NCBI GenBank assembly: GCA_021774205.1 | Contig: JAJFJI010000318.1 | Coordinates: 1 to 6,784, forward strand | DNA from: Nitrosomonas sp. | Lineage (GTDB): Bacteria; Pseudomonadota; Gammaproteobacteria; Burkholderiales; Nitrosomonadaceae | Direction: 5' to 3' | Length of the DNA stretch: 6,784 nucleotides | Part shown: piece by piece, positions 1-5,931 of the stretch | Position numbering within the stretch: position 1 is the stretch's first letter | Layout: each line of letters begins with the position of its first letter | The notes under the pieces: generated by a model | Seen by the model: only the letters and a program-made list of their open reading frames with translations | Databases searched by the model: none | What the model was told of the DNA's origin: nothing | Program-made: the position numbers and the translations under genes

Positions 1-124
1 TGGCAACGATTTCCCTGCCGATTCCCGGAAAATAAATCAGTCTTGACTGACCCCAAAAAACCAGCAAAACCAGCACAAGGTAAATAGAGGCAATCGTGAT
101 GACCAGATTAAATAACATGCGCAT
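1..124 (-). CDS. N-terminus of a membrane-anchored alpha/beta hydrolase (partial)
   Basis: Only the first 41 residues are in the window; the gene continues past the left edge. Residues 4-24 form one hydrophobic membrane segment or uncleaved signal anchor. A short QSRLIYFPG stretch follows at about residues 26-34. An N-terminal anchor followed by RLIYFP is typical of the ABHD13/Bem46-type serine hydrolases (alpha/beta hydrolase fold), whose catalytic domain would face the periplasm or the membrane surface. The nucleophile elbow and the catalytic triad are outside the window, so the activity cannot be confirmed. I chose the ATG at 122-124 because a TAGG lies 7 nt upstream of it. A second in-frame ATG two codons later (116-118) is possible. 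The frame stays open upstream to a stop at 188-190. The gene lies 167 nt downstream of the broken glycosyltransferase in the same direction. The substrate is unknown. Confidence 0.72.
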   Translation of the reverse strand, partial: MRMLFNLVITIASIYLVLVLLVFWGQSRLIYFPGIGREIVA

Positions 125-291
125 GAATAAACCTATTTGGCTGTTTTGGCATCCCACAAAAATAATATCTTGCAATATTACAAAATTTCATCAATTGCGA
201 GAGTGCAACAGTAAACCCATTAACATCCAGCTATGGAGCATATCAATTATTTACTCAACACGTCCAAAACTTTTGTAAATTGGTTGGCCAG

Positions 292-726
292 TTAATTCTT
301 ATGAGCGGCAAAAACTGACGGTGGTATACCCAGAAATCCTTGTGCGATTCGAAAATAAACGCGCCGGACGAGTTTGCCATAACGCTTGATGACATGGTAC
401 TGGACAGGGCCAGGTTGTTGAAGCATTTGATCAAGATTATTCCCTTTCCGGTCATACTCTACTTGTTGCTGCTTCATTCCTACCAGTAGAATTGGACGTG
501 TCGTTGGCGTTTGTGATGGGAACCAGAAATCATACATAGCCCCACTATCACCAAACATATTGCGTGAACGAATATCCATTTTATGGTTATCAGAATTATA
601 AAAAGATAACGCGCTGGCAATGGACCATTTACTCATGCCGACAACAATTGGTTCCGATCCGAATTGATGTTGGATCTTTCCAGCAATTTGTTCAACTTCG
701 GCAGTTGTGTCACGCCAGAAATAATT
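292..726 (-). pseudogene. C-terminal soluble tail of the GT39 glycosyltransferase (frameshifted piece)
   Basis: This piece is in another frame from the preceding part of the gene. It is open from 726, right after a TAA at 727-729, and reads NYFWRDTTAEVEQIAGKIQ and EPIVVGMSKWSIASALSFY. This is the usual C-terminal tail of ArnT-like GT39 proteins (WR..-EV..IA, then VVG-aromatic-IAS-FY). Later marks are RSRNMFGDSGAMYDFWFPSQ, RPILLVGM and GPVQYHVIKRYGK, ending in TAA at 292-294. The ATG at 634-636 overlaps the stop of the preceding piece (TGA at 633-635), but it lies inside the conserved VVGMSKW motif. It is therefore an internal methionine and not a real gene start. Without the membrane domain the tail should have no activity. 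Confidence 0.75.
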
Positions 727-1775
727 TTATAAGGAATACCCGGTATTCCTAAAACTACATAATGCAATATGAACGCATTAGCAAATATACAAGCCACAAT
801 GGTTGGTCGCCAGGCGACATATAAACGGCTTGTAATGCCTTGTAAATTACCAGGCTGTTTTATCATCCAAGCAATACTTGGCAGAATTGCAAGCCAAATT
901 GGACCGTTCCAATGAAACCGGGGCAAATCAAAGGTACTCAAATACAATAAAATTAAATAGTGAACCGAGAAGCGATGTTCGTCCTCTAGAACGCGTGTTG
1001 ACTGAAATACGAATGATGCCCAGTCGTTTTCATAATTCCAGATAATGACGGGTGAAAATATGAGTAGCGCAAGCATCGCCGCCAGATATGGGTGCGGCCG
1101 TTTCATCCATTGACGCGCAATTGGATCAAGCATGACGAAAATCAATGCGGCAATCCCCAATAACCCCAGTGTATATTTGGACAAAAGACCCAGGCCGAAT
1201 GCAATGCCCATACCCAACCATGCTGAACGACTACCCGCCACCAAAGCGCGCTCCATATAGTATAAGGTGGCAGCCCAGGCAACAATCAGCGGCGCATCGG
1301 TCGTAATGACTAAACCAGTGGCAAAGCCCATGGGCAAAACAGCTAATAACAACACAGCAACCATTGCGGTTGATTTATCGAACAAATTGCGAGCCAGCGC
1401 AGTTGCGAAGATTGCCGGGAAAATTGCCCATGAGGGTGGCACTTGCCAAACATGGACCAGTAGCGTCAACACGCCACCACGCAGCAATAGTGCAAACGCT
1501 CCAACGGTCAAAAAGCGGCCAAATTGATGCCATTGTAATGAGCCGTCATGATGTTGCCGGAATGACCATTTTGAATTCAGGGAATAATTAACAGAGACAG
1601 CAACCAGAAAGCTAACAATATGCGCTAAAGCAAGTCCAGCGTCACGGCTGATCATCCATTAAAAAACCAGTGCATCGACGAAAACGCCAAACAATCCAAC
1701 CATGGCAAACTGGCTGGCAGTATTAACCGTAACCGTGCCGCCCGCCAATGCGATCAAGCGTTGCAGGTAGGCCTA
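633..1775 (-). pseudogene. GtrA-like membrane domain plus the middle of a GT39 glycosyltransferase (decayed piece)
   Basis: From 1772 the frame reads AYLQRLIALAGG and a first membrane helix, is cut by TAA at 1659-1661, then continues as WMISRD and further helices. VNYSLNSKWSF is a typical GtrA signature (N-Y between helices 2 and 3). After IFATALA the sequence jumps to RNLFDKSTAMVAVLLLAVLP, which belongs well inside a GT39 (PMT_2/ArnT-like) domain. The end of GtrA and the GT39 N-terminal helix and loop, with its acidic catalytic residues and the EAYYW...DHPP motif, are not found. Further GT39 marks are TTDAPL, GLGLLSKYT, LLIFSPVIIWN and FHWNGPIWLA. The part from 1655 is open for 340 codons, but I see no good ribosome binding site before that ATG. 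The true frame is lost at the AAAA run at 725-728. I regard this piece as non-functional. Confidence 0.75.
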
Positions 1776-2417
1776 TTTGTGGAAAAATGACAGCTTGGAT
1801 ATTCCATGTATACGATTACGAAAACAGATAGGTACTTCAATCACACGTAATTTGCCATGACCGGCCATCAGCAATTCAAGCAAAAACTTGTATCCGCGTA
1901 CATCGTCTGGAATGGTTTTTGCCAGATCCCGCCGGAAAGCGATGAATCCAGATGTTGCATCACTAACATCACAAATGGGACGCGCAAGAAAGCTGCCTAT
2001 ATGTGACAACCATTGTCGGTGTAGCGACCAATTCTCAGTACTGCCACCTGAAATGTAGCGGCTCCCTATCGCAACATCATAATTTCCGTCTAATAGCGGC
2101 GTTACTAAGGCAAGCAATCGATCTGGCGGATGGCTCAGATCCGCATCCATAACAACTATAAAGTCACTGGTTGCAATGGCCACACCCGCTAAAACCGATG
2201 CAGTTAAATCTGGGTTCTCTTTTCGATCAACAAGCCGCACATTCGAGCGATCTATCCAGGCACGGACTTTCTCTGGTGTGCCATCTGTTGATGCATCATC
2301 AACGATAATAACTTCAAAACTATCTGGTGAAAGTTCGAGGGAGAATAGACGGGTTAATAGTAAGTCGATATTTTCTGTTTCGTTCAGCGTTGGAACGACG
2401 ACAGAAAAACGTGTCAT
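1773..2417 (-). CDS. GT2 (dolichyl-phosphate mannose synthase-like) domain, still open, 214 aa
   Basis: This is the 5' piece of the broken fusion gene and remains an uninterrupted frame. It begins with FSVVVPTLNE, the usual start of a GT-A fold. VDDASTDGT follows at residues 39-47, and the metal- and nucleotide-binding DAD is at 91-93 (MDADLSHPP). SGFIAFRRD comes in the acceptor half, and the family's closing motif FRNRIHGISKLS is near residues 199-210. It would transfer a sugar from a nucleotide donor to a polyprenyl phosphate on the cytoplasmic side. The ATG at 2417 has a GGAG 4 nt upstream and lies 43 nt after mltG, so it is probably expressed with the upstream genes. Translation stops at TAG (1773-1775) just after SFFHK, exactly where the membrane part begins. 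Stand-alone relatives of about this size exist, so a truncated enzyme could be active. This is inference. Confidence 0.7.
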   Translation of the reverse strand: MTRFSVVVPTLNETENIDLLLTRLFSLELSPDSFEVIIVDDASTDGTPEKVRAWIDRSNVRLVDRKENPDLTASVLAGVAIATSDFIVVMDADLSHPPDRLLALVTPLLDGNYDVAIGSRYISGGSTENWSLHRQWLSHIGSFLARPICDVSDATSGFIAFRRDLAKTIPDDVRGYKFLLELLMAGHGKLRVIEVPICFRNRIHGISKLSFFHK

Positions 2418-2424
2418 GCAACTC

Positions 2425-2448
2425 CAAAGGCTGTATCTTCAGGCTTTG
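2425..2448 (-). other. Imperfect hairpin touching the ribosome binding site of the GT2 frame
   Basis: In the mRNA sense two 9-nt arms, CAAAGCCTG and CAGCCTTTG, flank a 6-nt loop (AAGATA). They pair except for one mismatch in the middle of the stem. The last G of the second arm is the first base of the GGAG that precedes the ATG at 2417. It lies in the 43-nt gap between mltG and the glycosyltransferase. No U-run follows, so it is not a normal terminator. A modest effect on translation is possible but may well be chance. Confidence 0.25.
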
Positions 2449-2460
2449 CAGCAGATGGCA

Positions 2461-3459
2461 TTACCTTGTTCGTCGTTTTTGGTATTTTGCGACTGCACGA
2501 TTGTGATCCGCTAAATTAGTGGAAAATTTTGACTCCCCATTCCCTTTTGCGACAAAGTATAAGGCGTTTGTTTTGGCTGGATTAACCGCTGCCTGGATAG
2601 ACGTCAACCCAGGCAGCGCAATAGGCGTAGGCGGCAGGCCAGCACGCGTGTAGGTATTGTACGCATGATCAGTCTGCAAATCTTTTTTTCGCAAATTACC
2701 ATCGAATGTTTCACCGATGCCGTAGATTACGGTGGGGTCTGTTTGTAGCCTCATCCCCAAACGTAAACGATTAATAAATACACCAGCTATTTCTGCCCGA
2801 TCACTTTCCATACCAGTTTCTTTTTCAACGATGGAGGCTAAAACAAGGGCATCATACATTGTGCTCAACGGTATGGATTCATTGCGTTGTGACCAAACTG
2901 CGGTTAATTGCTCTTGCATCCTGAAGTACGCACGGCGCAAAATTTCTATATCACTACTATTCTTTATTAAATAGTAAGTATCTGGAAAAAAAAGCCCTTC
3001 TGGCGCTGTTTCATTTGCGCCAATTAATTGTAGTATTTCCTGGCCACTTAGATTAACCGTATCATGCCGAATCGCCGGATGTTCATTTAATACATTTCTA
3101 AGCTGTGAAAAAGTCCAGCCTTCAATAAATCGAATTTCATTTTGTTTAACATCGCCTTCGATCAGGTATTCTAATAGTGCGACTTGCGAAAACTGTTGGT
3201 TTAGTATGTAGTCACCCGCTTTGAGTGCAGATTCATGGCCCATTAAACGGGCCAGCAGGATAAATGACCAATTATTTGGCAATATTTCCGCATTAGCGAG
3301 TTGCTGGGAAATATTTTTTAGACTGTTGCCCTGTTCAATTGAAAATTCATACGGGACAACAGGTAACTGTATGTCATTGTTGACATGATGATAAAACCAT
3401 GTGACAGAACATATGATTGCCACAATAACAAATAAAACAAAGCGTTTTAGCGTACGCAT
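2461..3459 (-). CDS. mltG: MltG, endolytic murein transglycosylase (YceG family)
   Basis: Inner-membrane enzyme that cleaves nascent glycan strands in the periplasm and so sets strand length. The 332-residue product is close to the usual size (about 340). A short basic start (MRTLKR) leads into one membrane helix at residues 7-23. A LysM-like region follows at about 36-105 (FSIEQGNSLKNISQQL). The YceG catalytic domain contains EGLFFPDTYY, the glutamate motif LASIVEKETG with catalytic Glu212, VFINRL, LQTDPTVIYG, the TYTRAGLPPTPI stretch, and near the end AAVNPA and LYFVAKG. I chose the ATG at 3457-3459 because it directly precedes the basic residues and helix. The frame is open upstream to 3546 but would overlap the end of fabF. 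The gap to fabF is only 13 nt and the ribosome binding site is weak, which suggests translational coupling. No pabC lies between the two genes, unlike in E. coli. Confidence 0.95.
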   Translation of the reverse strand: MRTLKRFVLFVIVAIICSVTWFYHHVNNDIQLPVVPYEFSIEQGNSLKNISQQLANAEILPNNWSFILLARLMGHESALKAGDYILNQQFSQVALLEYLIEGDVKQNEIRFIEGWTFSQLRNVLNEHPAIRHDTVNLSGQEILQLIGANETAPEGLFFPDTYYLIKNSSDIEILRRAYFRMQEQLTAVWSQRNESIPLSTMYDALVLASIVEKETGMESDRAEIAGVFINRLRLGMRLQTDPTVIYGIGETFDGNLRKKDLQTDHAYNTYTRAGLPPTPIALPGLTSIQAAVNPAKTNALYFVAKGNGESKFSTNLADHNRAVAKYQKRRTR

Positions 3460-3472
3460 GCGCCACAATGAG

Positions 3473-4717
3473 TTAATTACGTTTACAGAAAACCAGTGTT
3501 CCGTTTGTTCCACCGAATCCAAATGAATTGGAGAGCGCGACATCAATTTTCATATCCCTTGCTGAATTGGGAACATAATCAAGATCACATTGCGGATCGG
3601 GATTAAAAAGATTGATTGTCGGCGGCGAAACCTGATGATGTATTGCAAGTGTGGTAAAAATAGCTTCGATGCCTCCCGCTGCACCCAGTAAATGTCCTGT
3701 CATAGATTTCGTGGAGTTAACCGCAAGATTCTGCGCATGATCGCCAAAACATCGTTTGACTGCAATAGTTTCGGCAATATCACCCAGTGGTGTCGATGTC
3801 CCATGCGCATTAATATAATCAACCTCCGTAGCATTGACCCCAGCATTGCTGAGTGCATTTGTCATGCACCGAGCAGCGCCTTCGCCATCATCACAGGGTG
3901 CCGTCATGTGATACGCATCTGCGCTCATGCCAAAACCAGCTAATTCAGCATAGATTTTAGCGCCCCGGCGTTTGGCATGTTCCATCTCTTCCAGAACAAC
4001 AATGCCAGCGCCTTCACTCAGGACAAATCCATCTCTGGCTTGGTCCCATGGGCAACTCGCGACAGCGGGGTTATCGTTGCGTGCAGACAATGCTTTCGCC
4101 GCTGAAAACCCACCAATCGCAAGTGGCGTAACAGAGGATTCCGCGCCACCTGCAACCATAACGTCCGCATCGCCGTATTCTATCATCCGCGCAGCGTTGC
4201 CAATACTGTGGGTTGCTGTGGTGCAAGCGGAAACAATGGCGATATTCGGACCTTTATAGCCGAACATGATCGACAGGTTTCCAGCGATCATATTGATAAT
4301 GGTACTGGGAATAAAAAAGGGCGAGATTTTGCGTGGCCCACCGGCATGATAAACGGCGTCGGTATTTTCAATCATTGGCAGACCGCCAATGCCGGAACCA
4401 ATATTCACGCCGATACGTGTGTCATCAAGACCGTTAATGTCTTCAATCCCGGCATCTTTTATGGCTTGAATCCCCGCTGCCATACCATAATGGATAAAAA
4501 TATCCATACGGCGGGCTTCCTTAACTGAAAGGTATTGCTTGATATCAAAATCCTTAACTTCTCCAGCAATTTGTGAAGTAAAAAGCGATGGATCAAATCG
4601 CGTGATTCGAGTAATACCCGATTTTCCCGAGCAGATATTCTTCCATGCATCAGAAACTGTGTTTCCAACGGGCGAAATAATACCCAGCCCGGTAATAACC
4701 ACCTTACGTTTGGACAA
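3473..4717 (-). CDS. fabF: FabF, 3-oxoacyl-ACP synthase II (beta-ketoacyl-ACP synthase II)
   Basis: Cytosolic condensing enzyme that elongates acyl chains by decarboxylative Claisen condensation of an acyl group with malonyl-ACP. The 414 residues match the family's usual length. The N-terminus KRKVVITGLGIISPVGN is typical. The nucleophile is Cys165 in SACTTATHSIG. The two catalytic histidines are His305 (NAHGTSTPLGD) and His342 (MTGHLLGAAGG), with Lys337 in STKSMTGH. The glycine-rich end NSFGFGGTN is present. The start is TTG at 4715-4717: it gives the expected first residues, a GGAG lies 5 nt upstream, and there is no nearby in-frame ATG before it. It is 35 nt downstream of acpP, its carrier partner, and is probably co-transcribed with it. 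It ends in TAA. Confidence 0.97.
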   Translation of the reverse strand: MSKRKVVITGLGIISPVGNTVSDAWKNICSGKSGITRITRFDPSLFTSQIAGEVKDFDIKQYLSVKEARRMDIFIHYGMAAGIQAIKDAGIEDINGLDDTRIGVNIGSGIGGLPMIENTDAVYHAGGPRKISPFFIPSTIINMIAGNLSIMFGYKGPNIAIVSACTTATHSIGNAARMIEYGDADVMVAGGAESSVTPLAIGGFSAAKALSARNDNPAVASCPWDQARDGFVLSEGAGIVVLEEMEHAKRRGAKIYAELAGFGMSADAYHMTAPCDDGEGAARCMTNALSNAGVNATEVDYINAHGTSTPLGDIAETIAVKRCFGDHAQNLAVNSTKSMTGHLLGAAGGIEAIFTTLAIHHQVSPPTINLFNPDPQCDLDYVPNSARDMKIDVALSNSFGFGGTNGTLVFCKRN

Positions 4718-4722
4718 AATTA

Positions 4723-4726
4723 CTCC
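4723..4726 (-). promoter_or_regulatory. Ribosome binding site that fixes the TTG start of fabF
   Basis: GGAG in the mRNA sense, followed by the 5-nt spacer TAATT and then TTG. The same GGAG-TAAT context precedes the fabG ATG. It supports TTG (4715-4717) as the real start, because no ATG is within reach. Confidence 0.75.
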
Positions 4727-4752
4727 AATATTAGATACTTAAATTCATAATA

Positions 4753-4989
4753 CTATTTAGTGTTGGCGGTGACGTAATCAATCGCTTCCTGTACAGTATT
4801 AATTTTTTCTGCTTCTTCATCCGGGATTTCACATTCGAATTCTTCTTCCAGCGCCATGACCAGTTCTACTGTATCAAGCGAATCCGCACCCAGATCATTG
4901 ACAAATGACGACTCATTCTTAACTTCAGCTTCATTGACACCAAGTTGTTCAGCTACAATTTTTTTAATGCGTTGCTCTATATTTTCCAT
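4753..4989 (-). CDS. acpP: AcpP, acyl carrier protein
   Basis: Small acidic cytosolic protein (78 residues, the standard length) that carries growing acyl chains on a 4'-phosphopantetheine arm. The arm attaches to Ser37 in the invariant GADSLDTVELVMALEEEF motif. Helix II, which docks the synthesis enzymes, is rich in Glu, as expected. The second half (IPDEEAEKINTVQEAIDYV) is also canonical. The ATG at 4987-4989 has a strong AAGGAAG 7 nt upstream, fitting the very high expression usual for this gene. It sits between fabG and fabF, both of which act on its acyl-loaded form. A possible promoter of its own lies about 35 nt upstream of the ATG. It ends in TAG, which shows that TAG is a normal stop in this genome. 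Confidence 0.99.
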   Translation of the reverse strand: MENIEQRIKKIVAEQLGVNEAEVKNESSFVNDLGADSLDTVELVMALEEEFECEIPDEEAEKINTVQEAIDYVTANTK

Positions 4990-5024
4990 CTAGATACTTC
5001 CTTCTCTGGTAAGAAAAATGCTGC

Positions 5025-5052
5025 ATTTTAACAAATTTTCAACACTAGCAAA
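5025..5052 (-). promoter_or_regulatory. Candidate sigma-70-type promoter upstream of acpP
   Basis: In the mRNA sense a TAAAAT (-10 like, 5 of 6 matches) at 5025-5030 is preceded by TG plus one base, giving an extended -10. A weak TTTGCT (-35 like) lies 16 nt further upstream at 5047-5052. It sits in the 135-nt gap between fabG and acpP, the longest gap inside the fatty acid cluster. This would allow acpP, which is needed in excess over the enzymes, to be transcribed separately. The -35 match is poor and the region is AT-rich, so the call is tentative. Confidence 0.4.
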
Positions 5053-5124
5053 ACTGAATCTGATATTACGAAAGCAGTCGCCATGTGAATAGCTCATGAG
5101 ATTACTCCGCGGGTTAATTTAAAA

Positions 5125-5865
5125 CTAATCCATATACATTCCGCCATTTACGTGTAATGTTGTGCCGGTAATATATCCTGCTGCTGGCGACGCAAAAAAT
5201 ACAACAGCCGCAGCAATTTCTTCAGGACGCCCTAATCTTCCTAGTGGGACATGTTGAATTAAATTTTGTTGTAGTTCTTCAGTAAGCGCACGCGTCATAT
5301 CCGTATCAATAAATCCGGGTGCAATGCAATTAACAGTAATGTTGCGGCTACCTACTTCTCTCGCCAACGATTTGCTGAAACCAAAGATGCCTGCTTTCGC
5401 AGCCGCATAATTTGTTTGTCCAACATTCCCAATCGTACCGACTACCGACGATATATTAATGATACGTCCAGAGCGCGCTTTCATCATGGCCCGTAATACG
5501 GCACGACTCAAACGAAAAATTGATTTCAGATTGGTCTCCAAAATTTCATCCCATTCATCATCTTTCATTCGAACCAATAAATTGTCGCGCGTAATCCCCG
5601 CATTGTTTACCAGAATCGCAATTTCACCCAAGGTTTCCTTGATCTTCTTTATGACATCATTAACTTGTGCGGCATCATTAACATTTAATGCGATGCCCAT
5701 CCCTTTAATACCAGCCTCTTTCAGATAGCGATCTATAGATTCGGCCCCATTTTGGGTTGTGGCGGTACCAACAACAGTTGCACCATGTTGCCCTAATTGC
5801 AAGGCAATAGCCTGTCCTATACCACGCGTGGCGCCAGTAACCAAAGCTACTTTATTTTCCAGCAT
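5125..5865 (-). CDS. fabG: FabG, 3-oxoacyl-ACP reductase
   Basis: NADPH-dependent short-chain dehydrogenase/reductase that reduces 3-ketoacyl-ACP to 3-hydroxyacyl-ACP in the cytosol. At 246 residues it has the usual length. The Rossmann cofactor motif TGATRGIG is at residues 10-17, and VNNAG with ITRDNLL at 86-97. The catalytic set is Asn112, Ser140 (NISSVVG), Tyr153 and Lys157 (YAAAK). CIAPGFIDTDMT and the closing YITGTTLHVNGGMYM are typical of bacterial FabG. I chose the ATG at 5863-5865, since a GGAG lies 5 nt upstream. An in-frame ATG five codons earlier (5878-5880) would put that GGAG inside the coding region. It lies 66 nt after fabD and 135 nt before acpP, and ends in TAG. Confidence 0.97.
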   Translation of the reverse strand: MLENKVALVTGATRGIGQAIALQLGQHGATVVGTATTQNGAESIDRYLKEAGIKGMGIALNVNDAAQVNDVIKKIKETLGEIAILVNNAGITRDNLLVRMKDDEWDEILETNLKSIFRLSRAVLRAMMKARSGRIINISSVVGTIGNVGQTNYAAAKAGIFGFSKSLAREVGSRNITVNCIAPGFIDTDMTRALTEELQQNLIQHVPLGRLGRPEEIAAAVVFFASPAAGYITGTTLHVNGGMYMD

Positions 5866-5870
5866 TATTA

Positions 5871-5874
5871 CTCC
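5871..5874 (-). promoter_or_regulatory. Ribosome binding site that fixes the fabG start
   Basis: GGAG in the mRNA sense with the 5-nt spacer TAATA before the ATG at 5863-5865. It excludes the in-frame ATG at 5878-5880 as the likely start, because that codon lies upstream of this site and has no comparable site of its own. Confidence 0.7.
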
Positions 5875-5931
5875 GTGCATACGCTAAAACGAGCAGATTT
5901 CTGTGTAAAGGAGAACAAAATTCATCTGATA

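Larger units (their letters stand above)
292..2417 (-). pseudogene. Broken three-module glycosyltransferase (GT2 + GtrA-like + GT39/ArnT-like)
   Basis: This is one ancestral gene now split into three open pieces. Seen directly: the pieces 2417-1773 and 1655-633 share one frame and are separated by two in-frame stops, TAG at 1773-1775 (codon 215) and TAA at 1659-1661 (codon 253). Between the stops the frame reads as good GtrA-type membrane protein. The third piece (726-292) is in another frame. Adding one A to the AAAA run at 725-728 joins PGIPY to KNYFWRD and restores continuity. From family knowledge, such fusions make a lipid-linked sugar with the GT2 domain, place it across the membrane with GtrA, and transfer it with the GT39 domain to an envelope acceptor. 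Two stretches also look internally shortened, near 1395 and near 940. Neighbouring genes end in TAG or TAA, so readthrough by reassignment is unlikely. Sequencing error could explain the indel but hardly both stops as well. Confidence 0.85.

Noticed and set aside
170..183. Near-palindrome TTGCAATATTACAA upstream of the hydrolase as an operator
   Set aside because: One mismatched pair in an AT-rich stretch, no known family match, and no good promoter next to it; chance is the simpler reading.
96..278. Plus-strand 60-residue open frame
   Set aside because: Low-complexity composition, no recognisable motif, and it overlaps the hydrolase start on the other strand.
292..636. Independent 114-residue gene coupled to the preceding piece by an ATGA overlap
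   Set aside because: The ATG lies inside a conserved GT39 motif (VVGMSKW) and homology continues upstream in the same frame to 726.
1267..1591. Plus-strand open frames opposite the glycosyltransferase, and similar ones opposite fabF, mltG, fabG and fabD
   Set aside because: They lack recognisable domains and lie opposite well-supported coding sequence, so they look like shadows of it.
1659..1775. Stop-codon readthrough or an altered genetic code that would keep the large glycosyltransferase whole
   Set aside because: TAG ends the intact fabG and acpP, TAA ends fabF, mltG and fabD, two different stops would have to be read through, and a frameshift and apparent deletions are also present.
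3460..3546. Longer mltG starting at 3546 and overlapping the fabF end
   Set aside because: The extra 29 residues are the fabF 3' end read in another frame; the ATG at 3459 sits right before the basic residues and the membrane anchor.
5107..5131. Inverted repeat around the fabG stop as a terminator
   Set aside because: The stem is short with a G-T pair and a 9-nt loop, and no U-run follows.
5866..5880. fabG start at the ATG at 5880
   Set aside because: The GGAG ribosome binding site at 5871-5874 lies inside that extension and is correctly spaced for the ATG at 5865.
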